A stretch of DNA of 64,000 nucleotides from Streptomyces sp. NBC_01268 (GCF_036240795.1 NZ_CP108454.1:1178001-1242000); one strand, 5' to 3'; shown: positions 15,611 through 24,512, counted from the first letter of the stretch. A program made the numbers and translations. Notes: generated by a model not told the origin, from the sequence alone.

Positions 15611-18160
15611 TCACTCCGTCGCGATCGCCCGCAGGATGTCCAGACGGGCGGCCCGTCGGGCCGGGCGCCAGGCGGCGGTCGCTCCCGCGGCCAGGCCGAT
15701 GGCGGCGACGGTCGCGAGCTGGGCCGGCGGAAGCGCGAAGACGAAGGCGCTGTCGCTCGCGCCGTCGGAGGCGCGGACCAGGACCCAGCCGAGGAAGCCG
15801 CCGAGGAGCAGACCCCCGGCCGTGCCGAAGGCGGCGATCAGGACGGACTCCCAGCGGACCATGGCCCGCAGTTGGGAGCGCGTCTGGCCGACGGCCCGGA
15901 GCAGGCCCAGTTCGCGGGTGCGCTCGTGGACGGCGAGGGTCAGCGTGTTGGCGATCCCCAGCAGGGCGATCAGCACCGCGAGCGCGAGCAGCGCGTAGAC
16001 GAGGGTCAGCATCATGTCGATGCCGGCCGCCGACGACTCCGCGTACGCGTCCCGGGTCTGCACCTCCGGGTCGCCGTACCGCGCCGCGACCCGTTCCACC
16101 GCCGCCTTGCCCTCGTCCGTGGAGACGCCGTCCTTGAAGGTGACGGCCACCAACCGGTCGGCGTCCTGGGTGCGGTGCGGCTCCCAGGCGGCGCGGGTCA
16201 GGACGTAGTCCCCGGCGAGTTCGGACTGCTGGTACACGGCCTTGACGGTGAAGGTCCGCCGCGCGCCGTCGGCGAAGGTCAGCTGGGCCGTGCGCCCCGG
16301 GGCCAGCCCGTACCGGTCGGCTTCGGCGGACGCGACGGCGAGGCCGTCCGTGCCGAGCCCGTCCAGGGAGCCCCGTACGGCCCCGAGGTCGAAGGTGCGG
16401 GCCAGCGCCGCCGGGTCGGTGACGGTGAGGGCCCGGCCGCGGCCGTCCACCTCCGCCACGCCCCGGCCGAGCCCGACGGCGGTCTCGACCTGCGGCAGCG
16501 CGGCAACGGCGGGCCCGAGCCGCGGGCTCAGGCCGCTGCCGCCCGCCCCGAAGGACGGCGCGCTGACGGCCACGTCACCGGCGAAGGAGTGCGAGACGGT
16601 CCGGTCCATGGTCGCCTTGAGCGAGGCCCCGAAGACCGTGAAGAGCGAGACGACGGCGACGCCGATCATGAGCGCCGTGGCCGTGGCGGCGGTCCGCCGC
16701 GGGCTGCGCAGCGCGTTGCGCCGTGCCAGCCCGCGGTTGGCGCCGCGCAGCGGGCCGCCGAGGATCCGTACCGCGTAGGAGGAGGCCGGCGGGCCCAGGA
16801 CGACGAACGCGGCGACGGCGAGCACCGCCCCGGTCCCCGCGAGCCACAGCGAGGGCGCGCCGAGCTCGCCGGCGAGGACCAGGCCGACGGCCAGGGCGAG
16901 GAGTCCGGTTCCGGTGGCGGTACGGGTGGGGGAGGCGGCCGAGTCGTCCACGGCCGTCTCGCGGAGCGCGGCGAGCGGCGCGGTGCGCCCGGCCCGTACG
17001 GCGGGCAGCAGGGCGGAGCCGACGCAGACGGCGAGCCCGACGGCGAACGGCAGCGCGAGGGACAGGCCCTTGACCACCAGGTCCCCTTCGGGGAAGGGGA
17101 AGCCGATCGCCGGGAAGAGGGCCTGGAGCCCGGCGGCCACGCCGATGCCGCCCAGGAGTCCGACCCCGGAGGCGAGGACGGCGACGGCGACGGCCTCGGT
17201 GAGGGTCATCGCGACGACCTGGCGACGGGCGGCTCCGAGGGCACGCAGCAGCGCGTTCTCGCGGGTCCGCTGGGCGACGACGATCGCGAAGGTGTTGTGG
17301 ATGGAGAACACCGAGACCAGCAGGGCGACCCCGCTGAAGACCAGCAGGAAGGTCGTGAACAGGGTGAGGAAGCGACCGGAGACGGACGCGTTGCTCTCGT
17401 CGGTGGCCTGCTGCCCGGTGAGGGCCTCGACTCCCTCGGGGAGTACGGGGTCCAGGGCGTCGACCAGGTCCCGCTGGGAGATCCCGGGACCGGCCCGGAC
17501 GAGGATGTCGGAGGCGTCCGTGGTCCTCGGGACGAGGTACCTCTCGGCGTCCGCGCGGGTGAGCCCGGTGTAGGTGACCTGGCCCATGCCGTCCGCGCCG
17601 CCGAAGGTGGCGAGGCCGACGACGGTGACGCGCACGGGGTCGGGGGTGCGCAGCACGGTGGTGGAGCCGAGCGTCAGCCCGCCGGCCTTCGCCGCTCCGC
17701 GGTTGACGACGGCCTCGCCGCTCTTCTGCGGGGCGCGGCCCTCGGCGAGGGCGTACGGATTGAGCTGGGGATCCTCGATCCAGTAGCCGGCGAGGGTGGG
17801 CGGACCCTGGCCGCCGATCGGCTTGCCGTCGGCGCCCACGAGCTGCCCGGCCCCCTCGATGCGCGGCACGGCGGCGGCGACGCCCGGGACCCGGGCGATG
17901 CGGTCGGCGAGCGCGGCGTCCACGGGGCTGCGGGTGCCCTGCCCCTCGCCGGCGACGGTCACCACGCTCGCGCTGCGGACCACGGCGTCCGTGCCGCGGT
18001 TGGCGTCGGCGAACAGGGTGTCGAAGCCGGCGCGCAGGGTGTCGCCCATGACGAGCGTGCCGGTGAGGAAGGCGACGCCGAGCAGCACGGCCGCGAAGGT
18101 GCCCAGGAAGCGGCGCCGGTGGGCGCGGAGCGAGGCGAGGCTCAGGCGCAGGGTGGTCAT
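15611..18160 (-). CDS. ABC transporter permease (FtsX/MacB type)
   Basis: 849 residues. An N-terminal span (about 17-37, FLGTFAAVLLGVAFLTGTL) is followed by a large extracytoplasmic MacB-PCD-like domain, an FtsX domain with three spans (about 265-375), more spans with a second extracytoplasmic domain (about 430-715) and a C-terminal FtsX domain (about 715-845). This duplicated arrangement is typical of streptomycete permeases that work with LolD/MacB-like ATPases in export or mechanotransmission of lipids or antimicrobial peptides. The substrate is unknown. It is the last gene of a three-gene operon and overlaps the ATPase gene by four bases. Confidence 0.92.
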   Translation of the reverse strand: MTTLRLSLASLRAHRRRFLGTFAAVLLGVAFLTGTLVMGDTLRAGFDTLFADANRGTDAVVRSASVVTVAGEGQGTRSPVDAALADRIARVPGVAAAVPRIEGAGQLVGADGKPIGGQGPPTLAGYWIEDPQLNPYALAEGRAPQKSGEAVVNRGAAKAGGLTLGSTTVLRTPDPVRVTVVGLATFGGADGMGQVTYTGLTRADAERYLVPRTTDASDILVRAGPGISQRDLVDALDPVLPEGVEALTGQQATDESNASVSGRFLTLFTTFLLVFSGVALLVSVFSIHNTFAIVVAQRTRENALLRALGAARRQVVAMTLTEAVAVAVLASGVGLLGGIGVAAGLQALFPAIGFPFPEGDLVVKGLSLALPFAVGLAVCVGSALLPAVRAGRTAPLAALRETAVDDSAASPTRTATGTGLLALAVGLVLAGELGAPSLWLAGTGAVLAVAAFVVLGPPASSYAVRILGGPLRGANRGLARRNALRSPRRTAATATALMIGVAVVSLFTVFGASLKATMDRTVSHSFAGDVAVSAPSFGAGGSGLSPRLGPAVAALPQVETAVGLGRGVAEVDGRGRALTVTDPAALARTFDLGAVRGSLDGLGTDGLAVASAEADRYGLAPGRTAQLTFADGARRTFTVKAVYQQSELAGDYVLTRAAWEPHRTQDADRLVAVTFKDGVSTDEGKAAVERVAARYGDPEVQTRDAYAESSAAGIDMMLTLVYALLALAVLIALLGIANTLTLAVHERTRELGLLRAVGQTRSQLRAMVRWESVLIAAFGTAGGLLLGGFLGWVLVRASDGASDSAFVFALPPAQLATVAAIGLAAGATAAWRPARRAARLDILRAIATE

Positions 18161-18927
18161 GTCACCGCTCCCTTCCGGTCGAAGGACTTCATCCGGTCCA
18201 GGACGACGTCGGGCGTCGGATACGGGATCCGGTCGACGAGTCGCCCGTCGGCCAGGAACACGACCTCGTCCGCGTGGGCGGCGGCCACCGGGTCGTGGGT
18301 CACCATGACGACCGTCCGCCCGGTGCGCCGGACGGTGTCCCCCAGCAGCCGCAGCACCTCCTCGCCGGAACGGGAGTCGAGGTTGCCGGTGGGTTCGTCG
18401 GCGAAGACGACGTCCGGGTTCCCGGCGAAGGCCCGGGCGACGGCGACGCGCTGCTGCTGTCCCCCGGAGAGCTCGCCGGGCCGGTGACGGAGCCGGTCGC
18501 GCAGCCCCACGGCGTCGATCAGCGCGTCGAGCCGGGCCCGGTCCGGGGTGGCGCCCGCGAGGTCCAGGGGCAGCGTGATGTTCTCCGCGACGGTCAGGGT
18601 CGGCAGCAGGTTGAAGGCCTGGAAGACGAAGCCGATCCGCTCCCGGCGCAGCAGTGTGAGGCGTCGGTCGTCGAGGGCGGACAGGTCGGTGTCGCCGATC
18701 AGGGCGGAGCCGGAGGTCAGGGTGTCGAGACCGGCGGCGCAGTGCATCAGCGTGGACTTGCCGGAGCCCGAGGGGCCCATGATCGCGGTGAAGCGTCCGG
18801 CCGGGAAGTCGACGCTCACCCCGTCCAGGGCCCGGACCTCGGTGTCTCCGCCGCCGTACACCTTGACCGCGTCGACGACACGGGCCGCGGGCGGGCTCGG
18901 CACCGTCGTGCCGGTCGTGGCGGTCAT
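18157..18927 (-). CDS. ABC transporter ATP-binding protein
   Basis: 256 residues: Walker A GPSGSGKST at 51-59, Q-loop VFQAFNLLP near 101-109, signature LSGGQQQR at 153-160, Walker B VVFADE at 173-178 and the H-loop histidine at H211. It belongs to the LolD/MacB-like group that powers FtsX-type permeases. It overlaps the permease start by four bases (18157-18160) and the SHOCT gene stop by four bases (18924-18927), so all three are translationally coupled. Confidence 0.94.
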   Translation of the reverse strand: MTATTGTTVPSPPAARVVDAVKVYGGGDTEVRALDGVSVDFPAGRFTAIMGPSGSGKSTLMHCAAGLDTLTSGSALIGDTDLSALDDRRLTLLRRERIGFVFQAFNLLPTLTVAENITLPLDLAGATPDRARLDALIDAVGLRDRLRHRPGELSGGQQQRVAVARAFAGNPDVVFADEPTGNLDSRSGEEVLRLLGDTVRRTGRTVVMVTHDPVAAAHADEVVFLADGRLVDRIPYPTPDVVLDRMKSFDRKGAVT

Positions 18928-19202
18928 GACCGCCGCCCCTTCTCCCCGGAGGCGCGCCCGAACTGCTCCTCCAGGACGGTCAGACGCCGCCAGTACTCGT
19001 CCTCGTCGATCTCACCTGCCGCGAACCGGTGCCCCAGCAGCGCGATCGGCGACCGCTCGTCGACGCGCGGGGCCCAGGGGCCGCGGTGGCGGCGCGGGCC
19101 GAAGCGGCGCAGGACGGTGACGACGGTGACGATCACCGCGGCCCAGACGAGCGGGAAGAAGAGGACCCATGGGCCGGGGCCCGCGTGGGCGAGGGTGTTC
19201 AT
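18924..19202 (-). CDS. SHOCT-domain membrane protein
   Basis: 92 residues from the ATG at 19202, with GAGGAG nine bases upstream. It has one hydrophobic segment (about 11-31, WVLFFPLVWAAVIVTVVTVL) and a C-terminal SHOCT motif (LGHRFAAGEIDEDEYWRRL). SHOCT domains are short oligomerisation modules often encoded beside membrane transporters. As the first gene of the operon with the ABC ATPase and permease, it may be an accessory or regulatory subunit. It overlaps the ATPase start by four bases. The palindrome at 19284-19307 lies about 90 bases upstream. Confidence 0.85.
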   Translation of the reverse strand: MNTLAHAGPGPWVLFFPLVWAAVIVTVVTVLRRFGPRRHRGPWAPRVDERSPIALLGHRFAAGEIDEDEYWRRLTVLEEQFGRASGEKGRRS

Positions 19203-19283
19203 CGTGCTCAGCTCCTCGTGTGGTCGATGCTTCGAGCCTCGCCCCGCGCCCCCCTCCGAGTCGTCGTACGCCCAGCGGCTTCG

Positions 19284-19307
19284 CCCGTACACCCCGGGGA
19301 GTACCGA
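19284..19307. promoter_or_regulatory. Palindromic operator, near-copy of the site at 27212-27235
   Basis: An imperfect inverted repeat: CCGTACACCCC (19285-19295) faces GGGGAGTACCG (19296-19306). It agrees at 20 of 24 positions, without gaps, with the palindrome before the two-component system at 27212-27235. It sits upstream of the SHOCT/ABC operon and also upstream of the divergent TetR gene. It is probably the binding site of the NarL-type response regulator encoded at 25274-25939. Confidence 0.65.
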
Positions 19308-19390
19308 AGGCCCCCGCCCCTGCTTCCACCCGCCCCACCTCCCTCGGCCCCCTGCCGCGCCCCTCCCTCCCCTTCCCCCCCTCTCGACTC

Positions 19391-19410
19391 TGTACCTACT
19401 GGTATGTACA
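19391..19410. promoter_or_regulatory. TetR-type operator
   Basis: 20-bp imperfect palindrome: TGTAC-C-TAC on the left mirrors GTA-T-GTACA on the right, with 16 of 20 positions paired. It ends nine bases before the ATG of the TetR gene, a position expected for autorepression. Confidence 0.75.
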
Positions 19411-19418
19411 GTCGGGGC

Positions 19419-19988
19419 ATGAGTGCGAGCACGTCCGAGCGACTGATCGAGGCCACCCGCGAGCTCCTCTGGGAGCGCGGTTACGTCGGCACGAGCCCCA
19501 AGGCGATCCAGCAGGCCGCCGGAGCGGGGCAGGGCAGCATGTACCACCACTTCACCGGCAAGCCCGACCTCGCGCTCGCCGCGATCCGGCGCACCGCCGA
19601 GGAGCTGCGGGCGGCGGCCGAGAGGGTCCTGGACGGTGAGGGTTCGGCGTCCGCGCGCATCGAGGCGTATCTGCTGCGCGAGCGCGACGTGTTGCGCGGC
19701 TGCCCGGTGGGGCGGCTGACGATGGACCCGGACGTCGTGGCGGACGCGGAGCTGCGGGCGCCGGTCGACGAGACGCTCGACTGGCTGCGCGGACGGCTCG
19801 CCGAGGTGGTCCAGGAGGGCCTGGACCAAGGCGAGTTGACCCCTTCCCTGCGCCCGGACGAGGTGGCCGCGACGGTCGTCGCGACGGTGCAGGGCGGCTA
19901 CGTCCTGGCTCGCGCGTCGGGCTCCCCCGCCGCCTTCGACGCGGCGGTGCGCGGCCTGCTCGCGCTGCTGTCCCCCCGTACCCGCTGA
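19419..19988 (+). CDS. TetR/AcrR-family repressor
   Basis: 189 residues from the ATG at 19419. The HTH domain is at about 5-55 (LIEATRELLWERGYVGTSP, AIQQAAGAGQGSMYHHF) and the C-terminal ligand domain (about 75-185) resembles the YxaF/LmrA group (LRGCPVGRLTMDP). The palindrome at 19391-19410 directly upstream is the likely operator. The next gene (DUF4865) follows after 17 bases and is probably in the same transcript and repressed with it. Confidence 0.92.
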   Translation: MSASTSERLIEATRELLWERGYVGTSPKAIQQAAGAGQGSMYHHFTGKPDLALAAIRRTAEELRAAAERVLDGEGSASARIEAYLLRERDVLRGCPVGRLTMDPDVVADAELRAPVDETLDWLRGRLAEVVQEGLDQGELTPSLRPDEVAATVVATVQGGYVLARASGSPAAFDAAVRGLLALLSPRTR

Positions 19989-20005
19989 GCCGAGGAGCGA
20001 GCCCC

Positions 20006-20590
20006 GTGCACGCCATGCAGTACGACATCACCCTGCCCGCCGACTACGACATGGGGATCATCCGCGAGCGGGTGGCCACCCGGGGCCATCTCCTGGACGA
20101 CTTCCCCGGGTTGGGCCTCAAGGCGTATCTGATGCGGGAGCGGGAGGACGGCTCGCCGGTCAACCAGTACGCGCCCTTCTACCTGTGGGCGACGCCGGAG
20201 GGCATGAACGCGTTCTTGTGGGGCCCCGGCTTCCAGGGCATCGTGAACGACTTCGGCCGGCCCGTCGTGCGGCACTGGACCGGACTCGCGTACGGGGAAG
20301 GCCCGGCGGCCGCGCACGCGCCGCGCACGGCGACGCGCCGCGCGACCCCGCTCGGCGAGGGCGCGGCTCCCGGCGAGGCGGTCGCCGAGGCGGTCGAAGG
20401 GCACGCGGCGGAGGCGAAGGCCGAGGGCGTGGTGGCGAGCGCGCTGGCGATCGACCCGCGCCACTGGGAGCTGGTGTCGTTCACCCTGTGGGCCGGGGCG
20501 GAGGCACCGGCCGGGGCGGGCGACCGCTTCCAGGTCCTGCACCTGTCCGCCCCTGGGCTACCGGTCCTCCGCTCGGGTCGGCTGTGGTGA
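20006..20590 (+). CDS. DUF4865-family protein
   Basis: 194 residues from the GTG at 20006, with CCGAGGAGCGAG upstream. The N-terminus (MHAMQYDITLPADYDMGIIRERVATRG) and the central YAPFYLWATPEGMNAFLWGPGFQGIV block are characteristic of DUF4865, an unstudied family often encoded beside a TetR or LysR regulator. A low-complexity Ala/Glu insertion (about 100-145) separates the two conserved halves. It overlaps no gene and ends 22 bases from the convergent methyltransferase. The fold suggests a small ligand- or quinone-related enzyme, but this is a guess. Confidence 0.85.
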   Translation: MHAMQYDITLPADYDMGIIRERVATRGHLLDDFPGLGLKAYLMREREDGSPVNQYAPFYLWATPEGMNAFLWGPGFQGIVNDFGRPVVRHWTGLAYGEGPAAAHAPRTATRRATPLGEGAAPGEAVAEAVEGHAAEAKAEGVVASALAIDPRHWELVSFTLWAGAEAPAGAGDRFQVLHLSAPGLPVLRSGRLW

Positions 20591-20612
20591 CCGCCCCCGC
20601 CGTCGTGCGGGC

Positions 20613-21374
20613 TCAGTCCACCGGCACCAGCGTCAGATACGCCATGCCGAGCACCGCCCGGTAGCCGAGCCAGGCCGAGCGCTGACGGTCGATGCGGGCG
20701 CGGGTCTCGTCGGCCTGCGGGTGCCGGGGGTGGGCGGCGAGCCAGACCTCGCTGTCGTGGCGGTAACCGGACTCGAACTCCTCCCACTCCTCCAGGCTCG
20801 CCGTCTCGGTCCACGCGGGCCGGAACCCGGCCTCGATCGCGAGGTCGACGAGCGCCGCGAGCGAGGTGTGGTCGTCGGCGTGCGCGCCCGGCCACATCGC
20901 GCCGAGCTCCGCCTCCGTCGGGGTGTGCTCCCAGAAGCACTCACCGAGGACGACCCGCCCGCCGGGCCGTACGAGCCGCCGCAGCTCCCGCAGGACGACG
21001 GCCGGATCGTACGCGTCGCCGTCGCACAGGGCCTGCCCCGAGCCCAGGCACAGCACCGCGTCGGCGGGCCCGTGCGCCGTGCCGACCCCGGACTCCTCGA
21101 CGTACGCGACCCGTTCGGCGAGCCCCCGTCCGGCGGCGCGCTCCCGCCCCAGGACCAGTTCGGCCCCGTCGATGTCGATCCCGACCCCCTTGGCGCCGGG
21201 CACGGCCTCCAGCACGCGCAGCAACAACTCACCCTGCCCGCACCCGATGTCGAGCACCGTCCCCGGCGCGGCCGCGGCGATCCGCGCGACGAGCCGTCCG
21301 GCCCTGTCCTCGGAGAGAGGCCCGTGGAAGGTGAGACCGCTGCCGAGGCGCGGCTGAAGATCATCATTGGTCAT
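20613..21374 (-). CDS. SAM-dependent methyltransferase
   Basis: 253 residues from the ATG at 21374. Class I Rossmann methyltransferase motifs are present: motif I VLDIGCGQGELLL (about 40-52), an acidic post-I end GIDIDG (about 64-69) and motif IV-like DAVLCLGSG (about 104-112), followed by a catalytic-domain lid with WEHTPT. Substrate unknown. It is encoded downstream of the ROK regulator on the same strand, 52 bases apart, and could be co-transcribed with it. Confidence 0.9.
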   Translation of the reverse strand: MTNDDLQPRLGSGLTFHGPLSEDRAGRLVARIAAAAPGTVLDIGCGQGELLLRVLEAVPGAKGVGIDIDGAELVLGRERAAGRGLAERVAYVEESGVGTAHGPADAVLCLGSGQALCDGDAYDPAVVLRELRRLVRPGGRVVLGECFWEHTPTEAELGAMWPGAHADDHTSLAALVDLAIEAGFRPAWTETASLEEWEEFESGYRHDSEVWLAAHPRHPQADETRARIDRQRSAWLGYRAVLGMAYLTLVPVD

Positions 21375-21426
21375 GGGCCCGGACCTTAGTCGGCCCGGCC
21401 CGGGGCGCCCAGTGGTTTTGTGCGGG

Positions 21427-22662
21427 CTACTCGGCCGCGACCGGCCCGCCGAGCGCCGCCAGCGGGTCGTCCAGCACCGGCTGCCAGGCCAGTTCCGCGG
21501 CGCCCACGAGGCTGTTGTGGTCGAGGGTGCAGGGGAGGATCGGGACGCCGCCGCTGCGGCCCCAGAGGCTGCGGTCGGCGACCACGGCACGGAGGCGGCT
21601 CGGATCGGCGTCGAGGAGTTCGCGGTGGAGGCCGCCGAGGATGATGCGGTCCGGGTTGAGGATGTTGACCAGCCCGGCCAGGCCGAGGCCGAGGCGGTCG
21701 ATCAGCTCCTCGGTGGCGGCGCGTACGCCGGGGTCGTCGGGCTGGTCGCGCAGGAGGTCGCGGGCCTGCTGGAGGAGGGAGACCTCGGGGCCGGGGGCAC
21801 GGCCCGCGACGGTGAGGAAGGCGAGGGGGTCGGTCTCGACGTCGAGGCAGCCGCGCGAGCCGCAGTGGCAGGGGCGTCCCTCCGGGTTGACGGTGAGGTG
21901 GCCGACCTCCAGGGCGAGCCCCGAACTCCCGGTGTGCAGGCGCCCGTCGAGGACGAGGGCGCCGCCGACGCCGCGGTGGCCGGTGGCCACGCACAGCAGG
22001 TCCTTCGCGCCGCGCCCCGCGCCGTGGCGGTGCTCGGCGAGGGCGGCGAGGTTCACGTCGTTGCCGGTGAAGGCGGGGCCCTCGATCCCGGCGGCGCGCA
22101 CCTGCTCGGCGAAGATCTCGCGCACGGGCGCCCCGGCGGGCCAGGCCAGGTGCAGCGGGTTGAGCGCGGTGCCCTCGGGTTCGGCGACGGCGGAGGGCGC
22201 GGCCAGGCCGGCGCCGACGCAGCGGCGCCCCGTCTCGCGGAGCAGCCCCGCGCCCGCCTCGACGACGGCACCGAGGACCTGGGCGGGGTCGGCGGAGACG
22301 GTGACGCAGCCGGGGGCGGTGGCCACGAGCGTGCCGCCGAGGCTGACGAGCGCGGCGCGGAAGCCGTCGGCGTGGACCTGCGCGGCGAGGGCGACGGGAC
22401 CCTTCTCGTCGACCGACAGGCGGTGCGACGGGCGTCCCTGCGAGCCGGCCGCGGCGCCCGGGTTGGAGTCGACCCGGATGAGGCCGAGCGCCTCCAGTTC
22501 GGCGGCGACGGCTCCGGCGGTGGCGCGGGTCACGCCGAGCTCGGCGGTGAGCACGGCACGGGTGGGCGCCCGTCCCGTGTGCACCAGTTCCAGCGCGGGT
22601 CCGAGCGCGCTGCGCCCCCTGTCCAGCCGTGTTCGCGTGGTCGTCGTCACCTTGCCGTTCAT
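21427..22662 (-). CDS. ROK-family transcriptional regulator
   Basis: 411 residues. An N-terminal winged helix (about 18-75, LVHTGRAPTRAVLTAELGVT) is joined to a ROK domain (about 90-400). The ROK motifs are intact: ND at 201-202, EVGH at 252-255 and the zinc motif CHCGSRGCLD with C265, C267 and C272. Most NagC/XylR-like regulators have Glu after the last Cys pair where this one has Asp. It diverges from an MFS transporter gene, so repression of that transporter in response to a sugar is likely. The sugar cannot be told. Confidence 0.9.
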   Translation of the reverse strand: MNGKVTTTTRTRLDRGRSALGPALELVHTGRAPTRAVLTAELGVTRATAGAVAAELEALGLIRVDSNPGAAAGSQGRPSHRLSVDEKGPVALAAQVHADGFRAALVSLGGTLVATAPGCVTVSADPAQVLGAVVEAGAGLLRETGRRCVGAGLAAPSAVAEPEGTALNPLHLAWPAGAPVREIFAEQVRAAGIEGPAFTGNDVNLAALAEHRHGAGRGAKDLLCVATGHRGVGGALVLDGRLHTGSSGLALEVGHLTVNPEGRPCHCGSRGCLDVETDPLAFLTVAGRAPGPEVSLLQQARDLLRDQPDDPGVRAATEELIDRLGLGLAGLVNILNPDRIILGGLHRELLDADPSRLRAVVADRSLWGRSGGVPILPCTLDHNSLVGAAELAWQPVLDDPLAALGGPVAAE

Positions 22663-22774
22663 GGGGGCGAGTCTCCCATGATCGGTCCGCCCCGGGCCCC
22701 CGACGCCCTCCCTTTGGCCGGGTCCCGCCCGCCGTCCCGGCCGGAAGTGCCGCGGCGTCCTCTCGCCGCCCGTG

Positions 22775-22804
22775 TTGAATCCAGGGCCGTCCGACCCCTA
22801 TCCT
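22775..22804 (+). promoter_or_regulatory. Promoter of the MFS gene, probably leaderless
   Basis: A -35 like TTGAAT (22775-22780), an 18-base spacer and a -10 TATCCT (22799-22804) end six bases before the GTG at 22811. Transcription would begin at or next to that codon. This explains the absence of a Shine-Dalgarno sequence and supports the choice of start. Confidence 0.6.
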
Positions 22805-22810
22805 GAGTTT

Positions 22811-24049
22811 GTGCCGCTACTGAACAAAGTACGGACGGCCGTCTCAGGGGGCCCCGGCGGAGACACCGCTCCCCTCCCCCTGTCCCGCCTCCGCTCCGCC
22901 CTGACCCTCTTCTTCGCCCTCGACGGCTTCCTCTTCGCCGGCTGGGTGGTCCGCATCCCCGCCATCAAGCAGCAGACCGGCGCCTCCGCCGGCGACCTCG
23001 GGCTCGCGCTGCTCGGCGTCTCCGCGGGCGCCGTCGTCACGATGACGCTCACCGGGCGCCTCTGCCGCCGCTACGGCAGCCACCCCGTGACCGTCGTCAC
23101 CGCCGTCCTGCTCTCGCTCTCCCTGGCCCTGCCGCCCCTCACCCGCTCCCCGCTCGCGCTCGGCCTCGTCCTGCTCGTGTTCGGCGCCGCGTACGGCGGG
23201 ATCAACGTGGCCATGAACAGCGCCGCCGTCGACCTCGTCGCCGCGCTCCGCAGGCCCGTGATGCCGAGCTTCCACGCCGCCTTCAGCCTCGGCGGCATGG
23301 TCGGGGCCGGGCTCGGCGGGCTCGTCGCCGGCAGCCTGTCGCCCACCGCGCACCTGCTCGGCCTCACCGTCGTCGGACTGCTCCTGACCGCCGCCGCCGG
23401 CCCCGTGCTGCTGCGCCACCCGTCCCCCGCCCCTCCGGAGACACTCCCCGCGAACCGGCCGGGCGCCGCGAACACCTCCACCGCCCGCCCCGCCGGGGCC
23501 CGCAGGGCCGTGCTCGTCTTCGGCGTGATCGCGCTGTGCACGGCGTACGGGGAGGGCGCGCTGGCCGACTGGGGCGCGCTGCACCTGGCGCAGGACCTGG
23601 ACGCGCATCCCGGCGTGGCCGCCGCCGGGTACTCGCTGTTCGCGCTGACCATGACGGCCGGACGCCTGTCCGGTACGGCCCTCCTGGAACGGCTCGGGCA
23701 GACCCGTACGCTCGTCGTCGGCGGGCTCACCGCGGCCGCGGGCATGCTGCTCGGGGCGCTCGCGCCGACCGTGTGGGCGGCGCTGCTCGGCTTCGCCGTC
23801 ACCGGGCTCGGCCTCGCCAACATCTTCCCCGTCGCCGTCGCCCGCGCCGGCGCGCTCGCGGGCCCGAGCGGGGTCGCGACCGCCTCCACCCTGGGCTACG
23901 GCGGCATGCTGCTCGGCCCGCCGTCCATCGGCTTCCTCGCCGACTGGTTCACCCTGCCCGTGGCGCTCACCACCGTCGCCCTGCTCGCCGCCGGTGCGGC
24001 CGCCATGGGGTACGCGACCCGGAACAACCGGATGCACGGGGTGAGTTGA
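22811..24049 (+). CDS. MFS transporter
   Basis: About 412 residues from the GTG at 22811. Twelve hydrophobic spans run from LTLFFALDGFLFAGWVVRIP near residue 30 to the C-terminal VALTTVALLAAGAAAMGYA. The loop GRLCRRYGSHP after span 2 is the MFS A-motif. It belongs to the FucP/YbjJ-like group of major facilitators. The divergent ROK regulator suggests sugar or sugar-derivative transport. An in-frame GTG at 22772 is possible but would precede the proposed -10 box. The stop codon lies inside the inverted repeat at 24047-24062. Confidence 0.88.
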   Translation: MPLLNKVRTAVSGGPGGDTAPLPLSRLRSALTLFFALDGFLFAGWVVRIPAIKQQTGASAGDLGLALLGVSAGAVVTMTLTGRLCRRYGSHPVTVVTAVLLSLSLALPPLTRSPLALGLVLLVFGAAYGGINVAMNSAAVDLVAALRRPVMPSFHAAFSLGGMVGAGLGGLVAGSLSPTAHLLGLTVVGLLLTAAAGPVLLRHPSPAPPETLPANRPGAANTSTARPAGARRAVLVFGVIALCTAYGEGALADWGALHLAQDLDAHPGVAAAGYSLFALTMTAGRLSGTALLERLGQTRTLVVGGLTAAAGMLLGALAPTVWAALLGFAVTGLGLANIFPVAVARAGALAGPSGVATASTLGYGGMLLGPPSIGFLADWFTLPVALTTVALLAAGAAAMGYATRNNRMHGVS

Positions 24050-24062
24050 GTAGCCCTACTCA
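24047..24062. promoter_or_regulatory. Perfect inverted repeat at the MFS stop codon
   Basis: TGAGTAG (24047-24053) and CTACTCA (24056-24062) are perfect complements separated by CC. The first three bases are the stop codon of the MFS gene. It is short for a terminator and lies about 85 bases before the SCO4225-like gene, so an operator is as likely. Confidence 0.5.
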
Positions 24063-24145
24063 GGCGTCGGCCGGGCCCGCCGAGCACACTTCGGGGACGG
24101 GTCCGCGCCGACAGGGAGCGCGGCCGTCGTCTTGAGGAGAGCTCC

Positions 24146-24487
24146 ATGGCCACCGGCCGCCTTCGCTCCGTGCTCCGGCTCACCTTCGGCAACCCCGCCT
24201 CGCTCGCGTACCTCGGCCTGGTGGCGGCCGCGGCGCTCTTCCTCGCCTACGCCACCTGGATCCAGGGCGATCCGGGCTTCGCCGGGATCTGGCTCTTCGT
24301 GCTGACACTGCCGACCGGCGAGCTCCTCACCCTGCCGCTGATGCTCGCCGCCGGCCCGGAGTCGGAGGGTCCGCCGGCCTGGCTCGTCGAGGCGCTGCTG
24401 CTGGTCGCCGCCCTGATCCACTCCTTCCTCATCGGGCTGCTGTACCGGACCGTCCGCCGTCCGCACGACCGGGCCCGGACAGCGTGA
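24146..24487 (+). CDS. SCO4225-like small membrane protein
   Basis: 113 residues with three hydrophobic segments (about 18-38, 46-68 and 79-101) and a charged C-terminal tail (RRPHDRARTA). It matches the short streptomycete membrane protein family named after SCO4225. Function is unknown. The ATG has GAGGAGAGCTCC directly upstream. It is followed after 25 bases by the maleylpyruvate isomerase-like gene. Confidence 0.82.
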   Translation: MATGRLRSVLRLTFGNPASLAYLGLVAAAALFLAYATWIQGDPGFAGIWLFVLTLPTGELLTLPLMLAAGPESEGPPAWLVEALLLVAALIHSFLIGLLYRTVRRPHDRARTA

Positions 24488-24512
24488 TCCACCGCGCGCC
24501 ATAATCCGCGGC

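Noticed and set aside
15371..18487. Open frame of about 1000 codons on the plus strand
   Set aside because: Shadow of the ABC permease and ATPase genes on the opposite strand. Gly/Arg-rich without motifs.
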